From Drosophila pseudoobscura (lineage: Eukaryota; Arthropoda; Insecta; Diptera; Drosophilidae), in assembly GCF_009870125.1 (NCBI RefSeq), contig NC_046681.1, forward strand, positions 23,511,001-23,575,000: a DNA stretch of 64,000 nucleotides, given 5' to 3'. How positions within the stretch are numbered: the first letter of the stretch is position 1; every line of letters begins with the position of its first letter. Under the pieces are notes generated by a model, which saw only the letters and a program-made list of their open reading frames with translations, had not been told where the DNA came from and ran no database searches. Made by a program: the position numbers and the translations under genes. Shown piece by piece: positions 10,101 through 23,396 of the stretch.

Positions 10101-13100
10101 CATATTTTGTAAAGTGAATCATCATTTTTTTTTGGATCGGCGCAGTCAAATTCCCATATGATATCTGATTTAACCCAGATAGTCTCCGAGATCTGAGTGT
10201 CCATTCGTGGGGACTTTGTGCATATGCATATACTCGTGTACATACTCGTAAATTATAGGCACTTAAGCTTCCATAATGATAAAAAAATCATAAGTTAAAT
10301 CTTAAGAGGAAAACAATTTTCCTAACAACGCCATTAGTCGAGGTGTGTGCCATAGTTAGACAACTATAATTTCGACTATAAGATACCCACTATTCAGCAC
10401 AAATACATAATGTGTTGGACTTTCCTCACCAAGTATATAATGGTATATCTTCCCAACAAAGAAATTAATTAATCACTTTATTCTTTACTGCTTGTTCGAT
10501 CAACAATGAAATACGGAATCGCTATTATACGTATAGAAATCTGTCTAGACTTTGGACATGTCTCCCTCTCTATTGTCCCTGCAATTGTCAGCTGTCACGA
10601 AGGGTTTATCCAATTAGGTGGATGACTCAGCCCGCTCTCACCGTGATTGAGAACTGCTGCAGCAGCATCAGAGCCACTTTGGCTCTGGTTCAATGTCACG
10701 TAATCGCTGCAAGGCCTCCCTGGAGGCATGCCTCCCAGTTTGCCGCCTCTTTATGTTAATTTATGTGCTGGCAAAATGTGCAAGCGCCTCTAATGCTCAG
10801 CCACGCATGGCGCAAGCCCCAAAATCAGAAATAAATTACAGCCGACTGGCACCGACGGAGGCACAGGAGGAGTCGGAGGCAGTAGCAGCATCAGCATCGG
10901 CAGCAGAGGCAGTTGCTCATAGTCAGCACAACCAGGAGATTGCAACAACAACAGAAAATATGGGGAAAAAGGGCGTTTATGGCGGATAAGATATCGTAAC
11001 AAAGGGATTTGGATTTTAGAATAAGATAATTTCAGGCCTGATCCCAAAGCAGGGTGCCATTGTTTTCAGAAATCGGATATAAATAGGTTCCATTTGGTAG
11101 ATTTTAGATTATCTTCTTTGTAGCTTTCGTGATTTCCAATCATCGTATGAACGAACCTACACCCAAGCATCAACGCATCATTCATATGGCCTGGCAAACT
11201 GAAATAATTGTATATTATAATGAAAATCCTGTACATTACTCAAATACTCAGGTGGCTGTTGCAATGTCAACGCAATGCAGCTTTAAACGATTTGCGGATG
11301 GAGGGGGGGGGGGGGGGGGGGGGGGGATTGGGGAGTTTGGATTTTGGTTTGAATAGAAATGCGGTGGATGCGGATTGGGTTTGGCATCCCTCTCCGGCTC
11401 CCTCTCTATCCAGCCTCCTCGTCGGCAGCTGTGGCCGCATGATGTCCTCCTGTGTCGAGTGGAGTGGCTCGGTTGGGTTGTAAATTTAATGAGATTCCTG
11501 TCAAATTAATTTCCGGTTATGATTAGATTTTCGTTAATAGCAATTTGCGGTTTTACTCCCAAACCAAAAATATGCGAACTTCAAATTTTACTGCGTGTGT
11601 GGCTCCTCCATGGGTGTTGCAATTTCCATTTGCATCAGGCAATTGTCACCATGCGCTACAATCTACAATTTCAATTGCGGCAATGTTTTATGTTGAAATT
11701 ATCCAAACAATGTTTGTTTGTTGCACAATTGGGCATAGCATTTTGATGCTTTTCCCTATTTATTTGCGGAAATTACTCGCGCTAAGACTCCTGAAAAATT
11801 TCAGTGGATTTGAGTCAATGGATTCGACGTTAGTTTTTTGTGGAAGGTCCTACTTCTGGTTAGCCCCTCTCTTTGTTGTCAGATTCATCAGAGGCCTGCA
11901 ATCTTATTGCTGATCTCTTGATAGATGAAAGTTTGCTCTGCTTCCTACTTGTTCAATTATTTGCTCAGCTGAGTCGGTCCACGAATCTAAAAATAAATAT
12001 ACACAGTCTTTGGCGTGGCACAGAACATTGTAGAGTCTCTGGTACTATGTCGGGTGATCATGGGATGCTGGGATACAGAACAAAATATGAGCAGAGTGTG
12101 TTATTTATGCTATCGTCAGAGGGTCTATGTCTGATAGGATTGTAACTGTATAAAGTGCCTGGTAAATACATTTGTATAAGCTCCTATTTGTAAAGTAGTA
12201 CATATATTCCTATACTGTATTGTGAAACATTCCGAAGCAGCATATTCATTATGAGGACGTGCTTTGTGCAGGAGCTTCCCCTCAATGCCATACTCCATTG
12301 ACTCCAATTTTGTGAAAAATCCAAAGTGAAAGCTAAAGCACGTTCTTTCCATTCGAAATTAAAGAAGCCCAGAAACCCAATCTGAGCATTTTTCTTCTTA
12401 ATAAATTTCCTACACGTACACGGCAACAGAACCGAACCGAACAGAATTAATGAGGGCGCGACTCCTCGGCTCGAGTTCGGGCCAAAGAAAGCCTAAAATT
12501 AAACAATTTTACTTTTTGGCCATTTCAGTTTTTCCGCTTTGCAGAACAATTTGCTGCATGTGGCGATATCAGAAGGTGGTTTTGGAACATTGGAATGGAA
12601 TGGGATGGGATGTGGTGTGGGGATGATGGAATTCGTGTCCGGGACCAAACAATCAAAATCAAATTCAGTTGAAAAAACTCATTTTAAACGCGACAAACGT
12701 AACGTTCAATCTTCCAGAACATTGAGTACGTGACACGATTGTCACATTTGGCAGCGCCCCCAAAATGGGGAGGGATCCCAGAGAGAGAGCAGGCAGGCCT
12801 ACCGTTACAATCAAAGTTTTCGTTTCCGGTACCCATAGAATACTTACAAGGGTATATTCAGTCGAGTGGATTTATGTAACAAGCAGAGAGAATCGTAGTG
12901 GATCCTATAAACTTCAGTAGAAACGAGTAGAATTTTCGAGGCTATAAGAGCCTCTTCAGTTTTCGAAAATTAAGGGAAAATCTACAGTATTCAAAGTTTT
13001 AAGGATATCGTACTATAATTGTTACCTTTCTGAGTATAGGGTATCCATGAGGCCGCTTCTTGTTTCTCGATTTAACTTAGGCTGTCAAGCCCTCGAGCTT

Positions 13101-16100
13101 TGTTTTTGTTTTGACGCAATGCAAATGAAGTGGAGTGAGAAATGAAAAATGAAGGCAGCAGCACCTGACATACTCGTACTCCAGGGGGTGGCCAGGGGAT
13201 TTTCAGGGGATGACCAGGTGGCTTGTGGAGGAGTAAGGGTAAGGGGTACATCGTACAGTGGCACCAGTGGTTGACTAACCCAGCGATCCAAAATTAATTG
13301 AATTACATATTATTGTATATATTTTTGGGTACTTCTGTTCTTACTTGGACACTGCCTTCTTTTCTTTGAGGGCACGTAATATTTTGTTTGTCATGCAAAT
13401 CGGGTTTTTATTCGAAGAGAAAAGGGGGGTGTTAGAAAGGGGATGTGAAAGATTCGTAGTTTTTTGTTTGTTTGGCTAATGAAGCTGTTTTGTTTAGATA
13501 ATTATTCTTATGGAGAATATTGATTGATGGTGATTGAAAGCAGATTAAGTCCCTTCAGAAAACGTGAGGAAAATTATGAAATAATGCTAGAAAAAAACAC
13601 TTTTATATAGCGCTCATATCAACCCCTAATCGTATGTAACCTGTCCAACTGTTTCCGAATATTGCCAACCATTTGTTTTGCATCCTTCCGCTACTAATTC
13701 CGCATTGAATTGTCCGCTAAGCCCCATTTGTTATCTCACATCTCCCTGCATCCTGTACCCCATTGAGGCCTCAATATAACTCGAATCTGTCACAAGCCAT
13801 TCTTCTGACTGGCTCTTATCACAGTCCCTCATCGCGGCTGCCAATCAATCGGGGATGGGGATGTGGATAGATAACCATGCAGACAACTAGAACCGCACCA
13901 CATCCCCTAATAGGCGACCCAACCGCCGCACTCGAAGTCGAGACAGCCGTGCAACGTGGGATCCAGCGTGTGTGTGTGTGTCTGTGTGTGTCTACCCAGC
14001 TGCTGTTGCAGCGCGTCACATTAATCAAGGCGGCCCCCCAGCCCAACCAAAGTCGCACACACACACACCCCTATATGGCTGAGCGCCCCCCTCAGATCTA
14101 ACGTCATCGCACATCGCCCATTGCCCATTGCCCCATCAAGGGGATGACCGAAAAATCATTGTTGACATTTGTAATTAGAATTGATAGCAGCAGACAGGAC
14201 GCCTACGATTTCCCCCAGCCACAGACGCACACACACACACACACGAAAAGTGGGTGCGGGGGCTAGTGGGGGCGGGAACTAGGGACCCAGACGTTAAACT
14301 AATTTCGTTTTCGTTTTTCCAAAAAACCTGAACCGAACCGAATGGAAACGATCCGGGGCTTTGAGAAGGGGTTCAAGCTCCAGCACGTCCATCATTTGTT
14401 AAATGATGATACCCGGTGGTCCGACGGGATCTAAGGGTATACTGTATTTAGGGACAACATAGAACAGGGAGAAGGTGTCGGGGCACTCAGTCAGAATGGA
14501 CTCCCTCCGCCAAAAGACGCACACATTGCACGACGAAGATTTTGTGACGGGTATTTTACAGTCGGTATCCAAACTATCGCTTTCTTACTTGATTTTTTGT
14601 TAGCCGTTGGGTTTGGGTTTGGGATTTGTGTGTGCCTGTGTGATGTATGCGTTCTAGCAAAAATATCAGCTCTGACACAGGGACATACACCCATTCGAGC
14701 GAGCCTCCGAAATACGTCAATTGAATGGCATTTCACTCGGAGAATGACAGCAAACTAAGCTTCAGTCTGCACTTTCACTCAATTGCTGTCGGGGGTTGGG
14801 CGGTGAGACTTGAAAGCTGGCTTTGATTTCACTTTCGGCCCGACTGCTGTTGACATCTGCCATGCCCCAGACCCAGACCCAGCCCCAGCCCCAACCCCAG
14901 CCACAGACACAGACCCCTCAAGTGTCGTGTGTGTGTGTGTGGCATCAAACTAATTTTCCCCCTGTTTAGAGTTCTTGAACGTGACACAAGTCTGCACTCG
15001 GTGCATGTCCATTCCACTCTCACAGAGCCACCCCTGTCCCCTTTGGGTGCTTGTGCCTTCCATCAGCCTCAGCTTCGACAGGAGGCAGTATTCTGCTGGT
15101 CTCCTGGTCTCCGGGTCTCCGGGTCTCTGGTCTGTTCATTGGTTTTCAACTGATTTGAAATCATTTTAACCCAAATTGCATACAATTGAGTTTGTCAGGA
15201 GGTGGAATCCCGGAATCTCCTGTACACAGTCGGCAGTCCTCAGTCCACAGTCAGGATGGGTGCTAGCAGGGGGGGGGTAAATGTTTGTATGTAATTGAAA
15301 TGCCTGAGCTGTGAACTTGTCCTCCTCCGGAGGCGTTGATGGTCTGTCTTCCTCTTGTTGCTGTAGTTTTGGATGGACTGGGCATGAATTAAGGTGGCTG
15401 GAGGTAATTTGCAGCAGCTTGGATGAGATTAGGCCTGACAGGCCACTCTTTGGCTGAGATCAAAAATTGAGCAGGAACTCGAAACAGAAGGTGTTTGTAG
15501 GAGGTTGGATAGAGATAGATTTCCTTATAAGCTAAGGCCGCTCGAGAGCCGTGTGGATCGTGAGAGCGAGCGTGAGATCGCTTTTAGAGCTTTAACAGAG
15601 AGCTTCCACAGACTGTTAACAGAGAGCGGTAGCAGGCTGTTAGCGGAGAGCGGTCAAATGCTGTTAACCTGGAATGTTAATAGCTCTGTTGCCTTGAACA
15701 GATGATTTTTATCAAATTAAACCTGACTTATAATGTAGCTAAGAGTAAGTAGTCGCAGTCCTACTTGCTTCCTTTCTATTCACCCTTTTATTTCACCCCC
15801 TTTCCTACTACTGCAATTCATAATTGCCTGAAGCTGGGCAAAAGAGAAGATTCTCAAAAGATTTACATAGGAAACTAACTTTTTCCGCCCAACTACAATC
15901 ATAATTACAACAAGCAGCAGCCTAAGTACACGACAGCCCCTGGTTGCCCTTCTGGACAGTGAAGGGTCTTTTGGTGGGGCGGGGGAAAAGTTTTTACATT
16001 AACCAAAGTGCGGCTATTAAAAATTCATTAATTGCATGCAACGGAAAACGGGAAAAAAGGCGCAACAAAGTCGAGGAGCTAAAAATGCGCAGCGAGCGAA

Positions 16101-16152
16101 AGTTTAATTGATTTGTGAGAACCAAAATGGTGAAATAATTGATAGATAGCTC

Positions 16153-16183
<31 letters not shown>

Positions 16184-19100
16184 CGGTAGAGAGAGAAGAA
16201 GGGCTTTTGAGATACGAACCCTTAATGAGCAGTGCCCCGCAGTGAAATCTGGAAACTTTCATGGAATATTGTTTTGCTGGTTTTTCATATTTTATTTTGC
16301 ACTGTTTCTATTAATTAGAAAAGTTCGGCCACAGCAACCGGAATTGTTCGGTGAATTGAATTTGCAATTTTCAATTGGGAAAATGGCAAATGAATTGCGA
16401 AAAAGTGGTAAACTTGTCTCGAATACGAACGACTGCCCGAGTATTACACATATTTCATCGGCCAGTGGACCATTGGACGTCAAAGTAATTGAAAACGCAT
16501 GCATCGATGATGGCCAAAAAGCGAATTGCAATTTTGTTTGGCCAAAAACCATATTGAGGCCACTCAAAAATGCTGCCCGGACAGCCGCAATATAAATTTG
16601 ATGGCCAGTCCTGCAGTCCTTTCCAATGCTGGCCCCCCACGGTCCCTCAATCCCCAAAACGGACTCCCAACCAAACCGACACTTTTGGCCAGCAGTTTAA
16701 TTACCATTTTGGGGGCTGCTGCAAAACCCAAAAAAGAGAGAGAGAGAGAAAGATGCGAAATACATTTCAAATTTTCAAGCAATTTTTCACACAGAGGGAT
16801 TTTTCATGGAGAGATGATAGGCGGCCTGGCAGTTTGTAATTATAGTCGCATATTTATTAGACTAGAAGTTTTGCCCTTTTGTAGGTTGTATTTCATTCGA
16901 AAAGTGTCTGTGGCTAATGCTTTGGGATCCTTCATTCAATTGTGAGAGGAGCAGAAGGCCCAGGAAATGCAGGATAGAACAATTTTTGCTTGCATTACCA
17001 AATACTTCAATAGCATAAGTTTTTAGGCATGTCTTTGGTCTTTTGAAGTACATTATTTACCTAATTTTAAAGTATTTATTTACACAGAAATTTGATTTCT
17101 ATTCAGTGAAATTTCACATTCAACTTTTGGCTGTGAAATCTTAACCAAAGAAACCCACAAAAATTCCTTAAAGCCCACCCAAAAGTTGTCTGGGGAATAA
17201 AATCATTCGCGCTGCTCACTAAATTATGCAAAATTGTACAATTATGTTAATTAATTGACGCAGACTTGAACCCACCCAACACCGCCCCTTGGCCTGGGCG
17301 CCAATTAGCGCCATAAAACGCAGGCGAAGCGATTGCCAGGGATTTTATTTTGGCTCCTCTGCCCTTCACACGCCAAAAGGCTCCCCGAAACAAAAGCTTG
17401 GGGAAAAAAAAAACAGAATGGGAAGCCCAAAAAATATTATATGAGTGCCACGCCCAGTGGCCGAGGAGGGAGGTGGGGCCAGCCGCTGCTTGTTAACCTT
17501 ACATAATTAGCAACAAAATGTTCGCTGTGTTTAGAACAAAAGCGCAGTGCTATGCAGAAATTTCCACTCCCCGTTAGCCCCGTACCATTAGCCACAGGCA
17601 GAGCCAGAGCCAGAGCTGCCAACTGGTTTTATTAATTTCATAATTCAGCAGAAGCCGTAGGAACAGAACAATGGACGAAGCCTGGAAGGGGGGGAGGACG
17701 AGCGCGTTGTGGTCCCCCTGTCTGGGCTTAATTATTGGAAAATTAATGAATATGCCATGTTAGATGTTTTCCCCATTTTGTGTGTTCGTTTCTCTCTGAA
17801 GTCTCGCCTCGGCCATGTTTCGCATGATTAATAACCCAACAAAAAAAAATAAGAGGGAAAAAAGGGGATAAGGGGAAATTCAACATGTTCATTTCTGAAA
17901 ATTTCTTCATCCCGGTACATGATTCAATTTTTATATTTTGTTGCTTTTGTCACTTACAAAAGGGTTCTGCCATGGCCACCGTTGCCCCTTAAGGTATGCT
18001 ACACGAAACCATGAAATATGATGTGCATATACGAGAATCTCGCTGGCTTTTTGATCTTCATTTGTTGAGCAGCTGAAAGCGGGGTAGATTGGGTATATTT
18101 GTTGGCGTACTTTGTGAGAATAAGTAATTGAGCATTTACATCCGCTTACAAGCCAAATATTGAATATTCCGCTCATCCGTAAGTGCTGATTGGCACTATG
18201 GACAAAGAATGTCCCCATGGTCTTTCGCTTAAATACAAACATGAGTTAGATGGTAGATGGCTTGCTTATCGGCACTTTTCCATTCGGATCTTAGATTCGG
18301 AGTTTAGATTGTAGCTAACTCTCTTTCTCTAAAGGTAATTGCATATTCGATCAGTTGCACAGATGTTTGCTCAGCATTTATGTACGAGTGTACGAGTACT
18401 ACCTTTCCATAAATATATCCATGGTGCATATTTGCCAGCATGTAGCCCACTTTCATATGCACCACGAAATGTAAATATTTGCACTTGTAAATGACATTCA
18501 CGTGTGCCAGTGTGTGGCCCCTCCCTCGTTCTCTGGCCCATTTTTGGGGTTACGTTTTGTTTCTTTCTTTGCTCCACTTTATGTTTGATCGCTGGGGGGA
18601 CCTGGGGTCGAGACCCCCTCGCTCTCTGTTGATGACGGTGACGACGACGACATTTTTTCACAAAATCCCAAACATATTGCGAGTGTCGTGTATATTTCTC
18701 ATAAATCGGCTTAAAAAGCGAACGTCCGAGGCGGTTGGGGGTCGTGAGGGGTCGACCTACAAAAGTGCATTTGTTTGCGGACCCCTGTACTACCCATTTG
18801 TTGGCGCCTCAGGGGCGGGGTGGGTCACATACGGTTGGCCTTCTGCGTACGCAATTTTACGCAGCACATAAAGCTCTTCATATTTCACATTTCATCTGAA
18901 AGAGTCGAGTAGAGGCGAGAGTCAACCCTGGCTTGACTTGTTTTTAACGTCGTTAGTTTGGTTTCCGAAGCCCGATTATCGCAGTGTTTGTAGGGTATGA
19001 TGGAACCATGGTATACCAAGTCCGGGGTGTTGAGGGATTGTAGTGGGAGCACTCCAACGATTGGTATTCTTCTATTCCATTGCCGTGTGGTTCATAAGAG

Positions 19101-22100
19101 CGCTCTCAGAACTATCACTGTCAGATGTAACCGAGAGCGTCCATGGAGAGTGGTCACAGGCTGTTAACAGAGAGCCGTAACAGTGCGCTGTTAGAGCTGT
19201 CGGCCACAGGCTGTTAACGTATTGCGGTACCTGGGAACAGTAAGAGACTGTTAAGCTGTCGTGCCTTTTCTCTGTTACAGCTGGTTCCCTAAAAAAAGGA
19301 AATTGCTATGGGTTCCACTCAAACAAGATTAAATCCTGTTTACCTTAGCAGATCGTGAAGGGTTCTCTCCATTAGTTCCTTGCATTTCAAGTGAATATCT
19401 GAGTGCAGGGTACTCCTATAGCCATACATACCAACTTTACGTAATTTCTGTTGTGCGAGTACGAGTGTGTGCCGTGCTCTCTCCAGCCACTTGTTGTATG
19501 ACGGCTGTGCTGTATGCTGTTGTGTGCCTGTTGTCGCTGTCAGTGTCAGCTGGCGAGATTTATGAAGTGCAACATGCCAGAGACTGGAGATTGAGAGTGG
19601 GACGAAGAAGAGGAAACGCATTTATCTATGCGGGGAATGGAATGCGCTGCCCCGTTCTTCCTTTGAATCATTGTGAAGGGTCTCTTATTTAGAGGTTCTC
19701 TGATAAAAGCCTTGGCCCAGTTTTTCCCCCGGGGCGAGGCTGGGAAATCAAATTGAAATTTCCACTTTAAGTTTTCCCTTGGGTAACTGGTCAGAAGGTC
19801 AGGTCAAAGAGCAAAAGCATTACCATATATCCCTAGTCAAAGAAAATTATGCTTAAGCAAAGATTGCGTAATAAGCGCTAATGAGGCGCCCAGAAAGGGG
19901 TAGGGGGCACGAACGAAAGGGCAGCGCATGAAAGTCAGCGCTTTTCCCGCTGATTTGGCTAATTTAATGAAAATTTTCGCAGCCAATTTGTTTCTTAATG
20001 ATGAATAATACCGTTTAATTTCATTTCTCGACCCTTCTTGCAGCGCGCAACAATCCGCAGGACGATGCCGAGGTGATTAAAGTGCCCTCTCGCCCTCAGT
20101 CCTCCTCCGCCGCTGGCGAGCCGGATTTCCATAACTTTGGCGGTGTCATCGATACGGGCGCTGGATATCCCTTCCTTCAGTCAAATCCGACGAGCTTCAA
20201 CACGGGCTTCTTCGACTCCTTCGATGGTGAGTGCGCCGTAAACTGGGCGTGGGGGGCGTATGAGTGATATTACGTATACGCATAATGGCATTTTAATTGA
20301 ATAATCATTTTAAAAATGTGCTCCATCCATAATTACAAGTCTCAATTGCATTTCTGTTTCGATCACATCACATTTATTCCTGCTTAATGACGATGCGAGA
20401 GAGCTGAACAATGGATGAAGGATATGCATACGCTCTGATGGCGCAGACATTGGATTAAATGCATGATGTCCCTTGGGTCAAGCCAATTAGCCAACTGTCC
20501 TTTGGGGACTTTTTAAACTTTCCTGACTCTTCACCCCCCCCCTCTCGCCTCTCTGGCTTCAAAACGAAAAACAATTTATCAAAATATTATGTCAAATTTT
20601 GTGCAGTCCCCAGACAAAGTTTATTTATTCTTTTGTATTTATTTCTATATTTATATAGATAGATAGATGGATAGCTAGAGGGGGTGGTGGTGGGAAGTGG
20701 AGTACAGTAGGTCAAGCCAGTCTGTTGGCCATTAAAAGTGAAAAGTTTGCCCACCATCTACCAGCCTCATATCTGCTCGGTGCTAAGATTGTAAGACGCC
20801 TCGATAGAAGATGGCGATGACGATGATGAAGCTGAAACTTCATAAATCTTATCCTAATACTCGTGCGTTTCCGGGGGGCGGGGCTGGGGTGTGTAAAAAC
20901 TTGGCAAAGCCCATGGCATTTTATATGCATGAAAGATGTTTTGTTCTTTTTTAGACTCGTTTTTCCTAGGGGGGGAGGTGGAGCTAGAGTGGGGGGTCAA
21001 CAAGATAACGAAGCGTAGGAAACAGCATATAGACAAATAGAAAGTTCGGGGAGTTGCGGTTGCCTCGGAACTTTGTTGTCAGCGATTTATTTGAGTTGTA
21101 GATGGAGGAGCAGAGTCCACTTGCAGTTCTCTATGGGGAGGGGTACTATGTATATTGGGGGGTGAGGTGTATTAAAGTAGAAAGAGACAGGCTGTTGGGG
21201 TATAAAGATGAAAGATGGATAGATATAAAACATGTGACTTGGAAGAGGAGGTCTATTGATTTAGGGATAGGTTAATGTAGTGACATATACTCGGATGGAT
21301 AGATGGATACGCTAAAAAGAGGACTACTACATGTTTGAAAAATAAATAGTACAAATATTTGACGAATATTTCAGATATGATATATGTAGATAAATCAATG
21401 TGGGGATATATATTCCTATATTAAAGGTGATTGATATTGATTTATTGGTCAATGGATTTCTATTTCAAGTTACGGATTTATTTCAGATGTTTCCGCTTTA
21501 AGAGAGGCTATCCAATATTTCTTAGACCATAACATTTATATAGGTACATAAATCTTTAGCAAGCTTCGTTTTCTCTCTACGATAATGTATTAAAAACCAA
21601 CAAACTTCAGCAAAGTTTCGCCATTTCCTGCCCCATTATCAATCACTAAACGATACATACAATTTAACAGCCAACTGAAGTACTTTTCACACCTCTTTAA
21701 ACGCAAATTACCAGCAAATGAATTGGCGACAAGCCGCGACCGGTCGTCCAAGCAATGCGGTCAAGTATTTATGACAAGGTTGAAGAGAGAAAAGAAAGAC
21801 ACTAAGGCGACGACAGTATGTCGGCAGAAATGAAAAACTGGGGTGTGTTTTGGGAGGAGGGGACTGGTGGGGGTGGGTGAGAATGGTATTACGACAGGGC
21901 CAGACAAGGCAATTGCAAATTGCAAAGCGTTGGCGACACAGAAAACGCTTTTTAGTGCGTTCACGGATTAAGGATTTTCAAACTGAAAAATACATTAGCA
22001 TGAGACAACGGCAACGACAACGAGAACGAGAACGACAGCGATGGAATGTCTGCTTAGCACTTAGACACAGCCAAGACCAAGAGCCAGCCAGACCTAGACG

Positions 22101-23219
22101 AAGGGCACCTGCTTCGATTCCCAGAGAGTCGCTCTCTCTCTCCATGTCAGTCTCGCTTCTTCGCTGCGCTGCACTTTTATTTTAGTTTGTTTTTCCGCTT
22201 GAAATTATACCACAGACACACAGACACCCGAAATTTTCCTATTTTCTATTTAACATTTTTTTCTTTTTGATCTTTTTGTTCTTTTTAACTTCATCAGACC
22301 TTTTCCGTCGTCTGCGCACTCGTCTTTGGCCTGTTATTGCCACCGATTCGAGTGAGGATGGAGCGGGTGCTGGTGCCGGTGCGGATGATTCAGGCGATGG
22401 CATTGGATCTGGCTTCTCCTTCGGTCTGCGGCCTTTGACTCCCCTGAACCCCAAGAATGGCAATACAACCTCAACGGTTAAGGTATGTACTGTGTTTGAG
22501 GGAAGATGTATCATCAAAATTTGTTAAAGAAATGGCTTAAAGGAATACTTAAAGACTAACAGTAAATCAAAGTTGTTTAGGGAATGGGAATATAAAATAA
22601 TCGGAAAGCTTTCTAAGTCTAAAGCCAGTTTGAAGAGCATCTGTTTGTATTGATTTAAATTGGTTAAAAGATTTGAAAAATTGAAGATACCCACAAAAAA
22701 CTTGTTTAAGCTGCTCTTGCACCTAAAAGTATACTGCAAAAAGTTTGAATCGATTATGTTTTTGAAAGTTGTACGCATTTGTACCGGATATATGGGATTT
22801 AAACAGCTTAAAAAGATTAATTTAATTTAGATAGTTCTTAGACGAATTTCTTCAATTTATATCTAAAATATAACAAAAAATGGAAGTTTAATATTTCCAC
22901 AAAATCTTAAAAACAGGTTGTTGATGGCCACAAGGTGGAGATCAATGAGACGGTGTACGGCGACACTAACAGCCTGTTCAAGGTCCGTGTGGTCAATGTG
23001 CGTCCCCTGGACAGCGGCGAGGAGGTGGCCGAGGGTGTCCTCACCAGCCAGGGAGATTTCCAGCCTGCCGCGGCACCAGCCACTTCGGCCCCGGCCATCT
23101 TGCCCACCAGGCGTGGCGAGTTCGATAATTCGGACGATGACGATAACAGCCGCCGCGAGCCCCTGGAGAAGCAGCCCAAGGACAACGAAGTGCGCGATAT
23201 CGACGAACCTCAGGTATAA
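7168..23219 (+). CDS. Icarapin-like secreted protein
   Basis: Exons are 7168-7231, 20044-20226, 22298-22482 and 22917-23219, all joined in phase, giving 244 aa. Residues 1-21 form a signal peptide (MKLLLSALLIALALSGVLTLP). The centre is acidic and Gly/Ala-rich with an RRLRTRLWPVI segment. The diagnostic block is NTTSTVK-VVDGHKVEINETVY followed by FKVRVVNVRPLDS. It matches the best-conserved part of icarapin, known as a bee venom allergen but widespread in insects; its molecular function is unknown. NTT and NET are potential N-glycosylation sites. In the stop-containing form exon 4 ends DEPQV*, with a poly(A) signal at 23391. The last coding triplets also form a donor, CAG|GTATAA at 23214, which could splice in phase to the exon at 27485. 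The 12.8 kb first intron is unusually large. Confidence 0.85.
7805..7834. repeat. GATACA hexanucleotide microsatellite
   Basis: About five perfect tandem copies of GATACA lie inside the first intron of the icarapin-like gene. Confidence 0.9.
11303..11326. repeat. Poly-G tract
   Basis: There are 24 consecutive G bases on the plus strand within the icarapin-like intron, with more short G runs on the flank. The tract is long enough to form stacked G-quadruplexes and is prone to length error in sequencing. Confidence 0.9.
15585..15672. repeat. Diverged 24-bp tandem repeat built on CTGTTAACAGAGAGC
   Basis: Successive units of about 24 bp begin (A/G)CTGTTA and contain AGAGAGCGGT. A second, more diverged copy set lies at 19137-19260 in the same intron. 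The presence of two related loci suggests a dispersed minisatellite or the tandem-repeat core of a mobile element. Confidence 0.6.
16155..16183. repeat. GA dinucleotide microsatellite
   Basis: A perfect run of about 14 GA units in the icarapin-like first intron. It can bind GAGA factor, though nothing else here suggests a regulatory role. Confidence 0.85.
19137..19260. repeat. Second copy of the CTGTTAACAGAGAGC repeat
   Basis: This stretch shares CACAGGCTGTTAACAGAGAG and related units with 15585-15672, about 3.5 kb upstream. Units here are more degraded (CTGTTAGAGCTG, CTGTTAACGTATTG, CTGTTAAGCTG). No terminal repeats or coding sequence were seen nearby. Confidence 0.55.
20227..22297 (+). other. 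Second intron of the icarapin-like gene
   Basis: A 2.07 kb intron with donor GTGAGT at 20227 and acceptor TTCATCAG at 22290-22297, preceded by a T-rich tract. It contains GATA-type tandem repeats near 20660 and several G-rich stretches. No gene is seen. Confidence 0.6.
22483..22916 (+). other. Third intron of the icarapin-like gene
   Basis: An AT-rich intron of 434 bp with donor GTATGT and acceptor AAACAG. It contains nothing notable. Confidence 0.7.
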
Positions 23220-23390
23220 TCATATTTTCGAAGCATTTAATCCCGGAAATCCAAAAATCCGTTTAGCAAACGCTCTACTAACCAACAGCAAATATCAACA
23301 ATTGTATATTGAGCAATTTATAAAGAGAAAACAATATGTAAACTTGTAATATATTTACTTACATATATATAAATATTTCTTATATTTTTA

Positions 23391-23396
23391 AATAAA
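23391..23396 (+). terminator. Poly(A) signal of the short icarapin-like transcript
   Basis: AATAAA occurs 172 bp after the stop codon at 23217-23219, in AT-rich sequence. It marks the likely 3' end of the 244 aa isoform. Confidence 0.6.

Larger units (their letters stand above)
7232..20043 (+). other. Large first intron of the icarapin-like gene
   Basis: No convincing nested gene is seen. Contents include a GATACA repeat (about 7805-7834), an 8-bp CGCTGTAA triplication (about 9950-9976), a poly-G tract (11303-11326), a GA microsatellite (about 16155-16183), CA repeats near 14045 and 14228, and CCCAG/CCCAGA-type repeats (about 14865-14917). Diverged dispersed repeats lie at 11964-12025, 15585-15672 and 19137-19260. 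One small signal-peptide-like ORF at 10693-10989 is discussed under findings. Confidence 0.6.

Noticed and set aside
11545..11913. A 122-codon plus-strand ORF in the icarapin intron
   Set aside because: No domain, poor start context and hydrophobic AT-driven composition; looks like chance.
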